A DNA stretch of 64,000 bases from Halomonas sp. UBA3074 (GCF_002366715.1 NZ_DFBS01000003.1:1-64000); one strand, 5' to 3'; counted from the stretch's first letter, positions 42,050 to 51,929 are shown. Numbers and translations are program-made. Notes: generated by a model not told the origin, from the letters alone.

Positions 42050-43137
42050 CGAACAACGTTAATGATTTAAGCGTTAGGCTCAGCCAAGCGGGTATTCCGT
42101 TAAATCACCCCACTTCCCCAGCGCAGCTGCAAACGCCTTGGTTCGTGCGGGTATTACAGGCCTTTTCAGGCTGGTTGGCGGCGCTGTTTCTGCTCGGCTT
42201 TATCGCCATGGGCGTGGTGTTCGTGGTGGAGAGCCCAGCGGCATCGATGGGCTTGGGTCTTGCGATGATTGGTACGGCTTATGGGCTGTTTCGCCGGGCT
42301 CGCAGCGATGTACTGGAACACTTGGCGCTGGCCGTTAGTTTGGCGGGGCAACTGCTCATCGCCTGGGCCTTGGTGGCGTGGTGGGAAGCAACCCCTTATT
42401 CACTATGGTCGCTGCTGGGCTGGTCACTCGTGGTTTTGCAGGGCGTTTTGGCGTTGGTTATGCCGAGCCAGGTACATCGTACGTTTTCCGCATTTGCCGC
42501 CACGCTGGCGCTGTATATGGCCTTGGCAACCAGCAGCTTGGCAAACCTCACCAGTGGTGTTGTGCTGTTGGTGATGACGCTGCTCTGGCTCAATGAGTTC
42601 CGCTGGCCTAACCGCATCAAGCATATGCAGGCTTGGGGCTATGGACTGTTGATTGGGCTTTTGGCCATACAGGGCGTCGTGCCCAATGAGCAGGTTTTCT
42701 GGCCCTGGTTTGAGGAGCACTCAAGCGGTGGTTTTAGTCGGCTAGCACCTTGGCTGAACGCTGTCTTCGTCGCGGTCTCTTTGGTGGCGCTCCTGTATAC
42801 GGTGCGCCAGCGGCAACGTCCTTACCGTTCCCACGGAAGCATCTATATCGCGCCGGTGGTGATGCTGCTGATCGCTTTTTATGCACCTGGCATCGCCATT
42901 GGGGTGGTCATTTTGCTGCTAGGTTTCGCTATTGGTCATCGCCCGTTGGTCGGCGTTGGGGTGTTTTCGCTATTGATGGGGGTGGGCAGTTATTACTATT
43001 GGCTGGATGCAACGCTATTCGTTAAAGCACTTTCACTGCTCATCATGGGGTTGAGTATGCTGATGCTGCGCTGGGTGTTGCGTAAACATCTGCCCCAGCG
43101 TGAAAGCGAGCATACGGAAAGGGGGCGGTACGAATGA
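42046..43137 (+). CDS. DUF4401 membrane protein
   Basis: A 363-residue protein with about ten membrane segments. QTPWFVRVLQAFSGWLAALFLLGFIAMGVVFV and the closing GVVILLLGFAIGHRPLVGVGVFSLLMGVGSYYYWLDATLFVKALSLLIMG are typical of DUF4401. GTG 42046 overlaps the preceding stop (GTGA) and has GGGAG upstream; longer in-frame extensions are antisense-like. Its stop overlaps the next ATG (43134-43137). Confidence 0.9.
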   Translation: MTNNVNDLSVRLSQAGIPLNHPTSPAQLQTPWFVRVLQAFSGWLAALFLLGFIAMGVVFVVESPAASMGLGLAMIGTAYGLFRRARSDVLEHLALAVSLAGQLLIAWALVAWWEATPYSLWSLLGWSLVVLQGVLALVMPSQVHRTFSAFAATLALYMALATSSLANLTSGVVLLVMTLLWLNEFRWPNRIKHMQAWGYGLLIGLLAIQGVVPNEQVFWPWFEEHSSGGFSRLAPWLNAVFVAVSLVALLYTVRQRQRPYRSHGSIYIAPVVMLLIAFYAPGIAIGVVILLLGFAIGHRPLVGVGVFSLLMGVGSYYYWLDATLFVKALSLLIMGLSMLMLRWVLRKHLPQRESEHTERGRYE

Positions 43138-43673
43138 AATTGACCCCCAAGCAGTATCGATGGCTGGTGATCGCGGCTGCCATTGTGGTGCTGGCTGTGG
43201 TTAATGGCGCGATTTGGCAAAAAGAGCGCCATTTAGCCGCGGGTGAGATTGTCTATCTGGAACTGGCGCCAGTCGATCCGCGCTCATTAATACAGGGCGA
43301 CTACATGGCGCTGAATTTCGCGCTGGGAAATCAGGTTCTAAACGCACTAGCGCAACAAGCGGCAGTGCCGCAAGGGAAGTCTCAGCAAGCCCGCAATGGC
43401 GCTGTGATTGTGCAACTCGATGAACAGCGTGTCGCTCACTTTCAGCGCTTGGAAAAGGGGGCCGCGCTAAGCGATAAAGAGAGGCGGTTGCGCTATCGCC
43501 TACGCAACGGCCAAGTTAGTTTTGCTACCGATGCGTTCTTCTTCCAGGAAGGTCACGCTGAGTGGTATGCGTCTGCCCGGTACGGCCAGTTTCGGATGAA
43601 CGCCCAGGGCGAGCTGCTGTTGGTCGCGATGTACGATGAAGCGCTTAATCGGTTGGGTGAAATGACTCAGTGA
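43134..43673 (+). CDS. GDYXXLXY-domain protein
   Basis: A 179-residue membrane-anchored protein: one N-terminal segment (RWLVIAAAIVVLAVVNGAIW), then the extracytoplasmic domain with the family motif DPRSLIQGDYMALNF (the usual LxY is LNF here). Third gene of the DUF2157-DUF4401 unit. Function unknown. Confidence 0.9.
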   Translation: MKLTPKQYRWLVIAAAIVVLAVVNGAIWQKERHLAAGEIVYLELAPVDPRSLIQGDYMALNFALGNQVLNALAQQAAVPQGKSQQARNGAVIVQLDEQRVAHFQRLEKGAALSDKERRLRYRLRNGQVSFATDAFFFQEGHAEWYASARYGQFRMNAQGELLLVAMYDEALNRLGEMTQ

Positions 43674-43861
43674 GGGCTGGTTTTCATGCGGTTGCCCACT
43701 TTTCGCCCGTGATATCCCCGGTGCGCCTTGCGCCCTGTAGAAAGGTAAGTTGTAATTCCTGCTCCCACTGACAAGGATGGCGCCAAGATGACCCTTGGGC
43801 GGGCTATTAAGTAGTGTGTCGGTGGTTGGCAACGTGGCTCACCAACATGAATAAGGTATTT

Positions 43862-45646
43862 ATGAAAGTAACCAGCTCGTGGCTCGCATGGGGGATGTTG
43901 GTACTAGCGCTAACATTTTCCAGCCTATGTGTAGCACAAACTCAAGGAGGAGAGAGCGGGAGCAGCCGATGGTTTAATGTCGATGTGATCAATAGTGGGT
44001 TGGGCGAGCCTCCAGAAGAGGCGAATCGAGTAACGCCTCGTGAGTCGATCCGAAGTTTCCTAGAACTAACGGGCCAGGAAGAGTACGACGCCGCTGCCCA
44101 TATACTGAACCTTTCCGAATTTTCCACAGATGAGCAGCAGGCGCAGGGGCGTGAGTTAGCTCGGCAGCTGGCTGAAATTTTTCGGCGCGGGGAATGGCTG
44201 AGTGTTTCGGATCTGCCTGGGCGAGAAGACGCTGTTATTGAAGACTCTTCTGGCCAGAATCCTCGCGTTGGTGAAACCCGCCGTAATATCGAAGTCTCCT
44301 CCATGCAGGCCAATGGGGAGACTTACGATATTCGTTTGGGCAGGTACCGGGTAGGGGAGCAGGAGCCTGTCTGGCTGATCATGCCCATCAGCGTGTCGTA
44401 TATCCCCGTGCTGTATGAGCAGTACGGGCCGTCAATGCTGGAAAGCTACATCCCAGAGCGCTTTCAGTCGTCGTTTGGCATCCTGCGGATTTGGGAGTGG
44501 ATTGCCATCCCTATCTTTACCTTGTTCATTGGCATGGTCGGATGGATGGTGCATCGCTTAATCGGGCTGATGTCTAAATGGCTGCCTTCCGGTGTCTCCA
44601 GTATCTTTGCCAGTCAAATCGGGATGCCCGCCGCGCTCATTGCGATGTCCTTGGTGACCCAGGTGCTGCTGGATTACGTTGTCTCGTTTTCGGCGGTCGC
44701 AACGACGACCTTCCGTGTGCTGTTAATCAGCATCCTGGCCTGGGGGGCCGGTACGATTGCACTGCGCTTAGTGGATACCATCATGCTGCGCATGACGCGG
44801 CGGTTGGTCGGCGAAATAGACGACACTAAACCCCGTGATGAACGCCGACTGCTGACCTCTCTCTATGCACTGCGCCGTATCATTATTCTGATTACGGTGA
44901 CGGGCGTATCCATCTATATATTGGGTCAGATCCAGCTATTTGAATCTCTTGGCCTCTCTATTCTAGCGTCGGCCAGTGTGCTGGCGGTGCTGGTTGGTGT
45001 CGCTGGGCAAGCGGTGCTGGGAAATATCTTATCGTCGTTTCAGCTGTCGTTTGCCAAGCCTATTCGTATTGGCGATCTGGTCATTTTCGAGGGCCAGTGG
45101 TGCTACGTAGAAGGCATTTTTTATACCTTCATTCGATTAAGGTCGTGGGATGAGCGGCGTGTGATTGTTCCCGTGACCTACTTTACCTCCAAGCCCTTTG
45201 ACAACCTGTCGGTCAAGAGCACTAAGATGTATCGGTTTCTAGAGCTGACCCTGCATTTGAGCGCCGATATCGGCCTGGTGAGGGATAAGTTCATCGAATT
45301 CGCGAAAGAGGAAAATAGCGTTATCGAACACCATAAGCTGCTGTGCTACGTCACCGGCCAGACCGGCACCGCGCAGACGGTGTCTTGTTATCTAATGACC
45401 TCAGACCCATTGTCGGGCTGGTCAGCCGAGATGAACGTGCGCGGGAAGCTACTCGCCTACATACGCGACAATCATCCCGAGTGGTGGCCACGTGAAATCG
45501 TGGTGATCAGTCACAACGATATCGCCCGCGGCGAGCAGGGCAAACGAGCAGGCAAAGCGGATAGTGCTGAGGTGGATGGTTCTGAATCAGGTAGTTCTGA
45601 AACAGATAGTTCTGAAGCAAATAGCTCTGAAGCAGATAATTCTTAG
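43862..45646 (+). CDS. MscS-family mechanosensitive channel
   Basis: A 594-residue channel: signal peptide (LALTFSSLCVA), a periplasmic domain of about 180 residues, several membrane segments and the MscS core, with pore helix ILASASVLAVLVGVAGQAVLGNILSSFQLSFAKPIRIGDLVIF and the beta domain GIFYTFIRLRSWDERRVIVPVTYF. It would release solutes on hypo-osmotic shock. The C-terminus is an unusual tail of SSE-type repeats (SESGSSETDSSEANSSEADNS) coded by a 15-bp repeat. ATG 43862 is used because AAGG precedes it and it starts the signal peptide. Confidence 0.9.
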   Translation: MKVTSSWLAWGMLVLALTFSSLCVAQTQGGESGSSRWFNVDVINSGLGEPPEEANRVTPRESIRSFLELTGQEEYDAAAHILNLSEFSTDEQQAQGRELARQLAEIFRRGEWLSVSDLPGREDAVIEDSSGQNPRVGETRRNIEVSSMQANGETYDIRLGRYRVGEQEPVWLIMPISVSYIPVLYEQYGPSMLESYIPERFQSSFGILRIWEWIAIPIFTLFIGMVGWMVHRLIGLMSKWLPSGVSSIFASQIGMPAALIAMSLVTQVLLDYVVSFSAVATTTFRVLLISILAWGAGTIALRLVDTIMLRMTRRLVGEIDDTKPRDERRLLTSLYALRRIIILITVTGVSIYILGQIQLFESLGLSILASASVLAVLVGVAGQAVLGNILSSFQLSFAKPIRIGDLVIFEGQWCYVEGIFYTFIRLRSWDERRVIVPVTYFTSKPFDNLSVKSTKMYRFLELTLHLSADIGLVRDKFIEFAKEENSVIEHHKLLCYVTGQTGTAQTVSCYLMTSDPLSGWSAEMNVRGKLLAYIRDNHPEWWPREIVVISHNDIARGEQGKRAGKADSAEVDGSESGSSETDSSEANSSEADNS

Positions 45647-45668
45647 CCGAACTCCTCTGCAGCCAGGT

Positions 45669-45689
45669 AGGCAGCGACAAACGCTGCCT
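45669..45689. terminator. Stem-loop between convergent genes
   Basis: AGGCAGCG / CGCTGCCT stem with a five-base loop between the MscS and acyltransferase stops. The T-run is weak. Confidence 0.5.
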
Positions 45690-45728
45690 TACCAACATGT
45701 GAGTGTGGAGATCTCCTCCCCTTTATTA

Positions 45729-48700
45729 TTACGAATGAGCACCGTCATTGTCTGCATTGCTGCGTTGAATATAACGCCCCATCAGCGTTAAAAAGCCGTC
45801 TTCATCAATGGCGCCTTTATCCCCCGTGATGAACCAGCGCTGGCCATCCATTTCGTGGATTGCTTGAGCGGTGAGCTGAGGGTCATTGAGGTAGCCCTGC
45901 ATGATTTGTGGGCCGCTAATCAATACCATGCCCGCCTCCCCGGTGGGCAGCTCTTGATAACTTTCTGGGTCGACGATTTTGAAGCTGGTGCCGGGGAGTG
46001 GCATGCCCACCGTGCCGGGTTTGCTGCCGCGCTGCACTTGCTGATAGTGCACGCCTAAGGCGTCGGGCAGGTTCACTGAAGCCACTGGGGCAACTTCGGT
46101 GGCGCCATAGCCTTCATAAATAGGTGTTTGAAATTTCTGTTCAAAGCGGACGCGCACGTCTTGGTTAAGTTTTTCACCGCCAGCAACGACCACCCGCAGA
46201 CTTTTCAGCATCTTGGCGGGCACGGTTTGTTGGTTGATAAACACAGACAGAAAGCTCGGCATGCTAAACAAGATGGTGGCCTTATGCTGGGCAACGGCAC
46301 CTGCAATGCTGGGGGCATCGGTAGGGTTGGCGTGGCAGACCAGCGGCAATCCTTCGATGAGCGGGAGCAATTGGGTCACCGTGAAGCCAAACACATGAAA
46401 CAGGGGTAGCGAGCCCATCACGACGTCATCGCTCTGGGTGTTGAGTACGTCAGAGGTCTGTTTGATATTGGCCATCAGGTTGCGGTGGCTGAGCATCACG
46501 CCCTTGGGTTCGCCCACACTGCCGCTGGAAAACAGGATGGCGGCAGTGGCATCGGCATCGTGACTATGGCAGAGGCAGCGTTGTATCAGCCAAGTCGGCA
46601 ATATTCTCACCGCAAGCCAGGTGCTCAAGCGTTCGCCACGGCCAATGTGAGCCTGCAGCTCTTCTAAAAAGACCAGCTGTTGATTACTGAACAGTTGGCC
46701 AACGTTTAGCCCGCTTTGCTCGAGCTTTTTTACAAAGCGTTGCGAGGTGAAGACGGTGGTAATTTCTGCCTGGGAAAGTGTGGATGCGAGCACTTTTTGA
46801 TCGGCGGTGTAGTTGAGGTTAACCACCGTTTTACCCGCCAACAGCGTCGCCATATTGGCGATCACGCCCGCACTGGTGGTGGGCAGCAGCAGGCCTACAT
46901 TTTTTCCTGGGTTGAGTTTGCGAAAACGTTTTGCCATCAGCAGGCTAGCGGTCAATGCTTGGCTTGCATTGAGCGGCTTGCCTACTGTGTCGGCAAGGGC
47001 AGGGTCACTAGGGCGGCGTTTGACGCTCTGAATCCAAGCGTTGGGTAGCGTGGGCAGATCGCCCATGGCGTTCTGCCAGGAGCGCGTAGCCTGTTCAAAA
47101 ATACGCCGTTTAAGTACATCCGCAGGGGTGTCTTTGGGAATCGGTTTGCCAAATGCGACGATGACGGAACGGTGAAGTGGTGCATTGCGTAGCGTTTTTA
47201 ACTTACTGGAAGAGCGGGAGAACTGGCTACCCCATAGACCTCTAAGGTAAAACGGCACAATGCTGACGTCCGGGTTGGCCATTGCGCAGGCGCGCTGGTA
47301 GCCACGGCGGAATTCGCCTAGTTGACCAGTGCGGCTAATCGCTCCTTCAGGAAACAGGCATACCACCTCGCCTGCATTGAGCTGTTCAGCGACATCGGCC
47401 AAGGCCTTTTCGGCACCGCTGCCGCGCTCGATGGGAATACACCCCAGGGCTTTGAAGAACCAGCGTAGATACCAGCGCTGATAAACCGATCTGAGCATTA
47501 CAAAGCGCACTGGTCGAGGGCTGGCGATCTGGACCATGGCCCAATCCACCCAACTAATATGGTTGCCCAATAGCAGCACACCGCCCTGGGCGGGTAGGTT
47601 CTGCAAGCCATGCACATCGACCCGGTAGCGGCGTGTCAGCAGGAAGCTCAACAGAAAGCGAACCAAACTCTGTGGCAGCTTAATAATGGTGTAGCCGCCG
47701 CCGACCATCGCCACCATGGCAATGAGTAGCAGCAGGTAGTGGCTATCAACACCCGCCAGTGCGAACAGCGCCGTGAGCAGCAAAAAGCCCAGCATGGCGA
47801 TGTTTTGAATCCAGTTATTGGCGGCCAGCACGGTGCCTAGCTCGTTGTCGGCGGCGTGAAACTGAATCAGCGCGTTAAGTGGCACAATAAACAGCCCACC
47901 CATCATGCCGATAAACACAAAGTTCAGCGCTTGGCCAACAGGCGTGGTTAACAGCGGCAGGCACCATAAACCAATAGCCACTCCAATGGCGCCGACGGGG
48001 ATCAGGCCGGTTTCAATACGGTTGTGGGAAAGTTTGCTGGCAAATAGGGAGCCCAGCGCAATTCCGATGCCGCTAGCAGCCAGAATGCCCTGGAGGACTA
48101 AGGTGTTATCGATACTCAGGGCGTCTTTGGCATAAGCGGGAAAAGCCGCCAGCAGTACTTGGCCCACTGACCAAAAGGTGGCAAGGCCGATAATGGAGAG
48201 CCTGATGACAGGCTGGCGAGCGATAATCCGCAGGTTATCTTTCAGGGCAGCGCCCTTGATGTAGCGCTGCCAGGTGAGCGGGGTATCAGGTCGCGTGGTG
48301 TTATCCAGCGGCAGGCGGTAAAGCGTCGCCACCTGAATAGCGCTATTGAGTACCAGTAGCCAGCCCAGCGGTGCTATTTGGCGCAACAGCTGTGCTGGGG
48401 TTTGATCTTGCGGTGAGACCCAGGTCTCAAATAGCGCGGTAAACGCCACGGTGCCCACGAGAATGGCGCCAATCGTAACGGCCTGGATCAGCCCGTTGGC
48501 TTCTGCTAAACGTGGCTTGCCAAACAACCCTTTTACTAAGCCGTATTTAGCTGGGGAGTAAAAGGCCGATTGAATCGCCAGCAATAGCGTCATGGCGAAC
48601 GCCAGCCAAAACCAGCCTTGGTAGTAGGCGGCGGTTATGCCCAGTGAAACAGCAACGGCTGCCCAGGCCGATATGCGCAGAACGCGTACCTTGGGGTAGC

Positions 48701-48914
48701 TGTCAGCCACATGGCCCGCCGGGCTGAACAGTAAGATAAACGGCAGCAAAATCAGCCCATTCACTAGCGCGGTGAGCACCACTTGGGCGGTGCCATCGTA
48801 ACTTTTGAAGATCGTATTCTGGATCACGATCTTGTGGCCCAAGTCCACGAAGGCATTGAGAAAGATAGCAATCAGGTAGGGCCAGGCGCCGGTTATGCGC
48901 AGCAGTCGATCCAT
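45729..48914 (-). CDS. MFS-PlsC-AMP ligase fusion (LplT-Aas type), C-terminus short
   Basis: A 1061-residue inner-membrane fusion for lysophospholipid recycling. Residues about 1-400 are an MFS flippase like LplT (FKSYDGTAQVVLTALVNGLILLPFILLFSPAGHVAD). The next domain is a PlsC acyltransferase with NHISWVD (HX4D) and FPEGAISRTG. The last is an AMP-forming ligase (ILFSSGSVGEPKGVMLSHRN, YGATEVAP, ITGDKGAIDEDGFLTLMGRY). The ligase stops just after the TLMGRY hinge (usually TIVDRY) with IQRSNADNDGAHS, so the mobile C-terminal subdomain of about 100 residues is missing and the gap to MscS is too small to hold it. ATG 48914 has AAGGCG seven bases upstream. Confidence 0.85.
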   Translation of the reverse strand: MDRLLRITGAWPYLIAIFLNAFVDLGHKIVIQNTIFKSYDGTAQVVLTALVNGLILLPFILLFSPAGHVADSYPKVRVLRISAWAAVAVSLGITAAYYQGWFWLAFAMTLLLAIQSAFYSPAKYGLVKGLFGKPRLAEANGLIQAVTIGAILVGTVAFTALFETWVSPQDQTPAQLLRQIAPLGWLLVLNSAIQVATLYRLPLDNTTRPDTPLTWQRYIKGAALKDNLRIIARQPVIRLSIIGLATFWSVGQVLLAAFPAYAKDALSIDNTLVLQGILAASGIGIALGSLFASKLSHNRIETGLIPVGAIGVAIGLWCLPLLTTPVGQALNFVFIGMMGGLFIVPLNALIQFHAADNELGTVLAANNWIQNIAMLGFLLLTALFALAGVDSHYLLLLIAMVAMVGGGYTIIKLPQSLVRFLLSFLLTRRYRVDVHGLQNLPAQGGVLLLGNHISWVDWAMVQIASPRPVRFVMLRSVYQRWYLRWFFKALGCIPIERGSGAEKALADVAEQLNAGEVVCLFPEGAISRTGQLGEFRRGYQRACAMANPDVSIVPFYLRGLWGSQFSRSSSKLKTLRNAPLHRSVIVAFGKPIPKDTPADVLKRRIFEQATRSWQNAMGDLPTLPNAWIQSVKRRPSDPALADTVGKPLNASQALTASLLMAKRFRKLNPGKNVGLLLPTTSAGVIANMATLLAGKTVVNLNYTADQKVLASTLSQAEITTVFTSQRFVKKLEQSGLNVGQLFSNQQLVFLEELQAHIGRGERLSTWLAVRILPTWLIQRCLCHSHDADATAAILFSSGSVGEPKGVMLSHRNLMANIKQTSDVLNTQSDDVVMGSLPLFHVFGFTVTQLLPLIEGLPLVCHANPTDAPSIAGAVAQHKATILFSMPSFLSVFINQQTVPAKMLKSLRVVVAGGEKLNQDVRVRFEQKFQTPIYEGYGATEVAPVASVNLPDALGVHYQQVQRGSKPGTVGMPLPGTSFKIVDPESYQELPTGEAGMVLISGPQIMQGYLNDPQLTAQAIHEMDGQRWFITGDKGAIDEDGFLTLMGRYIQRSNADNDGAHS

Positions 48915-49147
48915 GGGGTGTCGCCTTGTCATTGCTGGGAGGTCGTGGGCTGCCAGCAGTATATCGTCAATCCTTGATCGGCTCCTGGGTGCCAGCGACG
49001 CTGGCATTTCACCCTCGTCAGGCAGAATCAGGTCATAGGCGAACGGAGATAGCGTGCGTTTTCATAGGTCTAGGGTCAACGAGTAATTGTTTGTAGGCAG
49101 TAGCGCTTCCTGATGCAATAGACGTCCTGATCTTACCGGAGCGCGTA

Positions 49148-50041
49148 ATGAATCATCAAAGGATAGCTGAGCGAAAGTCCGTGGACGCAACGGCGGCGTC
49201 GCTGATGCTGCTATTTTGTTTGATATTGGGTTTTCAGCAGGTAGCGATTAAAGGGGTGGCTGAGGATATCTCACCCATGGTGCAGATCGCACTGCGTTCC
49301 GCTATCGCAGGCTGCCTAGTGATTGGGCTCGCCTACTGGCGGGGCATTTACTGGAAGGAGATTAGGCGCCATTGGGGGCCCGGTGTGTTGGTTGGCCTTG
49401 GGTTTGCCGCCGAGTTTGCTTTTGTTGCCTGGGGTTTAACCTACACCCTGGCCTCGCATATGTCGGTCTTTCTCTATACGGCGCCCATCTTCGCAGCGCT
49501 TGGGCTGCATCTTTGGGTGCCTGGGGAGCAGCTCTCGACTCGCCAATGGTGGGGCGTTGGTTTGGCATTTATAGGCATGGTCATAGCGATGGCGCCAAGC
49601 GGCGCCTACGGCATCGATATTATCATTGGTGATGCGCTAGGCTTGCTCGCCGGCCTCTCTTGGGCTGCCACGACGATCGTCATCCGCAGGACATCGCTTT
49701 CTGAAGCACCAGCAGAACTCACCCTCAGTTATCAATTAAGTATAACGGCGCTGTTATTACTGCCGTTCGCGGCTCTCTCTGGACAGTTATTCAGCGCCCA
49801 GTTTACTTCCATGGCTGTTGCTAGCCTTGGCTTTCAGGCACTGATTATCTCGTTTGCAGCACTGATGCTATGGTTCACGTTGCTGCGCCGTTATCGTGCG
49901 TCGCAGTTGGGCGTGTTCTCGTTTCTAGGCCCGCTTTTTGGCGTCCTTTTTGGTACCCTATTGCTCAACGAGCCGCTAAGCATCAACTTTATTTTCGGTG
50001 GCGGCGTCATCTTGGTCGGGATTATTTTGGTGACACGTTGA
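49148..50041 (+). CDS. EamA/DMT-family transporter
   Basis: A 297-residue permease with ten membrane segments in two EamA repeats (LMLLFCLILGFQQVAIKGVAEDISPMVQIALRSAIAG; IIGDALGLLAGLSWAATTIVIRRTSLSEAPAELTLSYQL). The second repeat ends SFLGPLFGVLFGTLLLNEPLSINFIFGGGVILVGIILV, a typical DMT close. CGGAG lies before ATG 49148. Substrate unknown. Confidence 0.92.
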   Translation: MNHQRIAERKSVDATAASLMLLFCLILGFQQVAIKGVAEDISPMVQIALRSAIAGCLVIGLAYWRGIYWKEIRRHWGPGVLVGLGFAAEFAFVAWGLTYTLASHMSVFLYTAPIFAALGLHLWVPGEQLSTRQWWGVGLAFIGMVIAMAPSGAYGIDIIIGDALGLLAGLSWAATTIVIRRTSLSEAPAELTLSYQLSITALLLLPFAALSGQLFSAQFTSMAVASLGFQALIISFAALMLWFTLLRRYRASQLGVFSFLGPLFGVLFGTLLLNEPLSINFIFGGGVILVGIILVTR

Positions 50042-50111
50042 TCAGCACGAGTCTCGCTGATAGCTAATTTCCTTATGATGTGCGACCTAGCCCTATGAGC
50101 CTGAGCATTTT

Positions 50112-50981
50112 ATGAGTACCGACCCTTTTCAAGCGCTTGAATGTCCGCTGGACGGCGAGCCGCTAGCGCTAGCAGGCAATGCGTGGCGTTGTGCCACTGG
50201 GCATAGCTTTGATATTGCCAAACAGGGGTACGTGAACCTGCTGCCGGTGCAGCAGAAGCGCTCCCATGACCCCGGCGATAGCAAAGCGATGGTGGCTGCC
50301 CGGCAGCGTTTTCTCAGCGCGGGCCATTATCAGCCAGTGGCTGAGGCTGTTAGTCACGCCGTTATACGCCGTATTGAGGAGCAGCAAGGGGCAGGCAGTC
50401 CGACGCTTAGCTGCCTTGATGCTGGTTGTGGTGAAGGTTATTACCTGCGGCAACTGAATCATGCCATGCCAGCTGTGCAATCACGGGCGTTGATAGGGTT
50501 AGATATCTCGAAATGGGCAGTGCTGGCGGCGGCCAAGCAGGATGACAAGCAGTCTCCCATAAGCCGCTGGGTCGTGGGCAGCAATGCGCACCTGCCCGTG
50601 CAGGCGGGCAGTATGGATAGCGTGATGTGCATGTTTGGCTTTCCGGTATATAGCGAGTTCATGCGCGTCTTAAAGCAAGGTGGCATGCTGCTGCAAGTGG
50701 AAGCAGGGCCTGATCATCTTCGAGAATTGCGGGAAATCATCTATCCGACCCTAAAGCCCGAGCGTCCAAATGCTGAGAAAGTGGCGGAAGGCTTTGTTCA
50801 TCATCGCACGGACTCGCTGCGCTATCCGTTGGCGTTGAAGGGGGCAGATCAAATAGCTGATCTATTGGCGATGACACCGCATCTGTACCGGGCCAGTGCG
50901 GAAGGGCGTGCGCGCGCAGCGGCGCTTGAGGCGTTAGACACTACCGTCGATGTGCGGTTGGTGCAGTGGCTACGCATTTAG
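50112..50981 (+). CDS. rlmA: 23S rRNA (guanine745-N1)-methyltransferase RlmA
   Basis: A 289-residue SAM methyltransferase. It begins with the RlmA zinc region and GHSFDIAKQGYVNLLPVQQKRSHDPGDSKAMVAARQRFLSAGHYQP, diagnostic of RlmA(I), which methylates G745 in hairpin 35 of 23S rRNA. The SAM loop is LDAGCGEGYYLRQL. In E. coli the zinc ligands are CxxC...C...H; here the first pair reads CPLD, so one Cys is Asp, which may weaken or alter metal binding. Confidence 0.92.
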   Translation: MSTDPFQALECPLDGEPLALAGNAWRCATGHSFDIAKQGYVNLLPVQQKRSHDPGDSKAMVAARQRFLSAGHYQPVAEAVSHAVIRRIEEQQGAGSPTLSCLDAGCGEGYYLRQLNHAMPAVQSRALIGLDISKWAVLAAAKQDDKQSPISRWVVGSNAHLPVQAGSMDSVMCMFGFPVYSEFMRVLKQGGMLLQVEAGPDHLRELREIIYPTLKPERPNAEKVAEGFVHHRTDSLRYPLALKGADQIADLLAMTPHLYRASAEGRARAAALEALDTTVDVRLVQWLRI

Positions 50982-51045
50982 TCGTTGCCTAACGTAGGGG
51001 GCTGAGTGACGTTTGTTGTTTATCTTGTGAGCAATGCCCAAACGC

Positions 51046-51073
51046 AACAAGGCCCGCATAAGCGGGCCTTGTT
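51046..51073 (+). terminator. Terminator after rlmA
   Basis: A perfect 12-bp stem AACAAGGCCCGC / GCGGGCCTTGTT with loop ATAA. A second small hairpin (51077-51094) follows. It lies between convergent rlmA and the cold-shock gene and may serve both. Confidence 0.85.
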
Positions 51074-51132
51074 ATTCGAATCTCGGAAGATTCGAGCAAA
51101 TTCTAAAGCGTTATCTCTTGAGAGATTTAGGC

Positions 51133-51339
51133 TTAGGAGATTTGCTTGATGTTTGAAGCTTGAAGGCCTTTCTTACCCTGGGTAACGTCAAAAGAAACGT
51201 TAGCGCCTTCTTGCAGGGTTTTGAAGCCGTCTGCTTGAATTTCAGAGAAATGGGCAAACAGGTCATCGCCACCGTCAGAAGGAGCAATAAAACCGAAGCC
51301 TTTAGTATCGTTGAACCACTTAACTGTGCCAGTAGACAT
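51133..51339 (-). CDS. Cold-shock domain protein (Csp family)
   Basis: A 68-residue single CSD protein: MSTGTVKWFNDTKGFGFIAPSDGGDDLFAHFSEI, with RNP1 (KGFGFI) and RNP2 (LFAHF) intact and VTQGKKGLQASNIKQI at the end. It binds single-stranded RNA/DNA as a chaperone. ATG 51339 is the conserved start, with AAGGA upstream. A long AT-rich leader lies upstream (51340 to about 51550), as in regulated csp genes, though no cold-shock box can be fixed by eye. Confidence 0.93.
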   Translation of the reverse strand: MSTGTVKWFNDTKGFGFIAPSDGGDDLFAHFSEIQADGFKTLQEGANVSFDVTQGKKGLQASNIKQIS

Positions 51340-51594
51340 AGTAAAAATCCTTTCGCGCAATGCGATTTGTAAAGTTCCTGGTATCACCCAGATTAATAGC
51401 GGATAAAACAAGGAATACAATTACAGTCTTGCCGAAAGATTTTGTACACGTCTATCTCGTACACTTCTAAATCTTTTTCGTACACTTCTGAAACCATGCT
51501 TGCTTGCTAACCAACTGGCGCTACAGTGTCATGAAATATGGCGCATGTCAAAGCCTTTAATGATTATCTTGCCTTTGAGGCCACTAAAGAGCCG

Positions 51595-51810
51595 CTATTG
51601 CCAGCCCGCTTTCCATACGCTGTCATCTTTTAAGTTTTGCCACGGCACAACGCGTTCGCGATGTGAGTAGATAGCCTCGATCACGACCTTCACGACCTTC
51701 TCTTTTTCATCGCGCAGTAGCTGGGTAACGATAAAGTGCTTTTCTTTACGGCTTGGCTGGGCAGCCGTCCATTTGCTGTGGTGTAGTTTGCTGGGATTAA
51801 TCTTATGCAT
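51595..51810 (-). CDS. TIGR02450 family small protein
   Basis: A 71-residue basic protein of the Trp-containing TIGR02450 family: INPSKLHHSKWTAAQPSRKEKHFIVTQL and WQNLKDDSVWKAGWQ. Role unknown. Single gene. Confidence 0.88.
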   Translation of the reverse strand: MHKINPSKLHHSKWTAAQPSRKEKHFIVTQLLRDEKEKVVKVVIEAIYSHRERVVPWQNLKDDSVWKAGWQ

Positions 51811-51929
51811 TTGCGCTCCTTAATCACTACATTACCAATCAGGCACAAAGCTGCGCCGGTTTAAGGCGCTTACGCATTAGCAAAGCCATCGGGCCTTCAT
51901 TAATGGTGAAGGCCCGAGGCTTTTCCAGG

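Noticed and set aside
46716..47048. 110-codon plus-strand frame
   Set aside because: Antisense of the AMP-ligase domain; no independent features.
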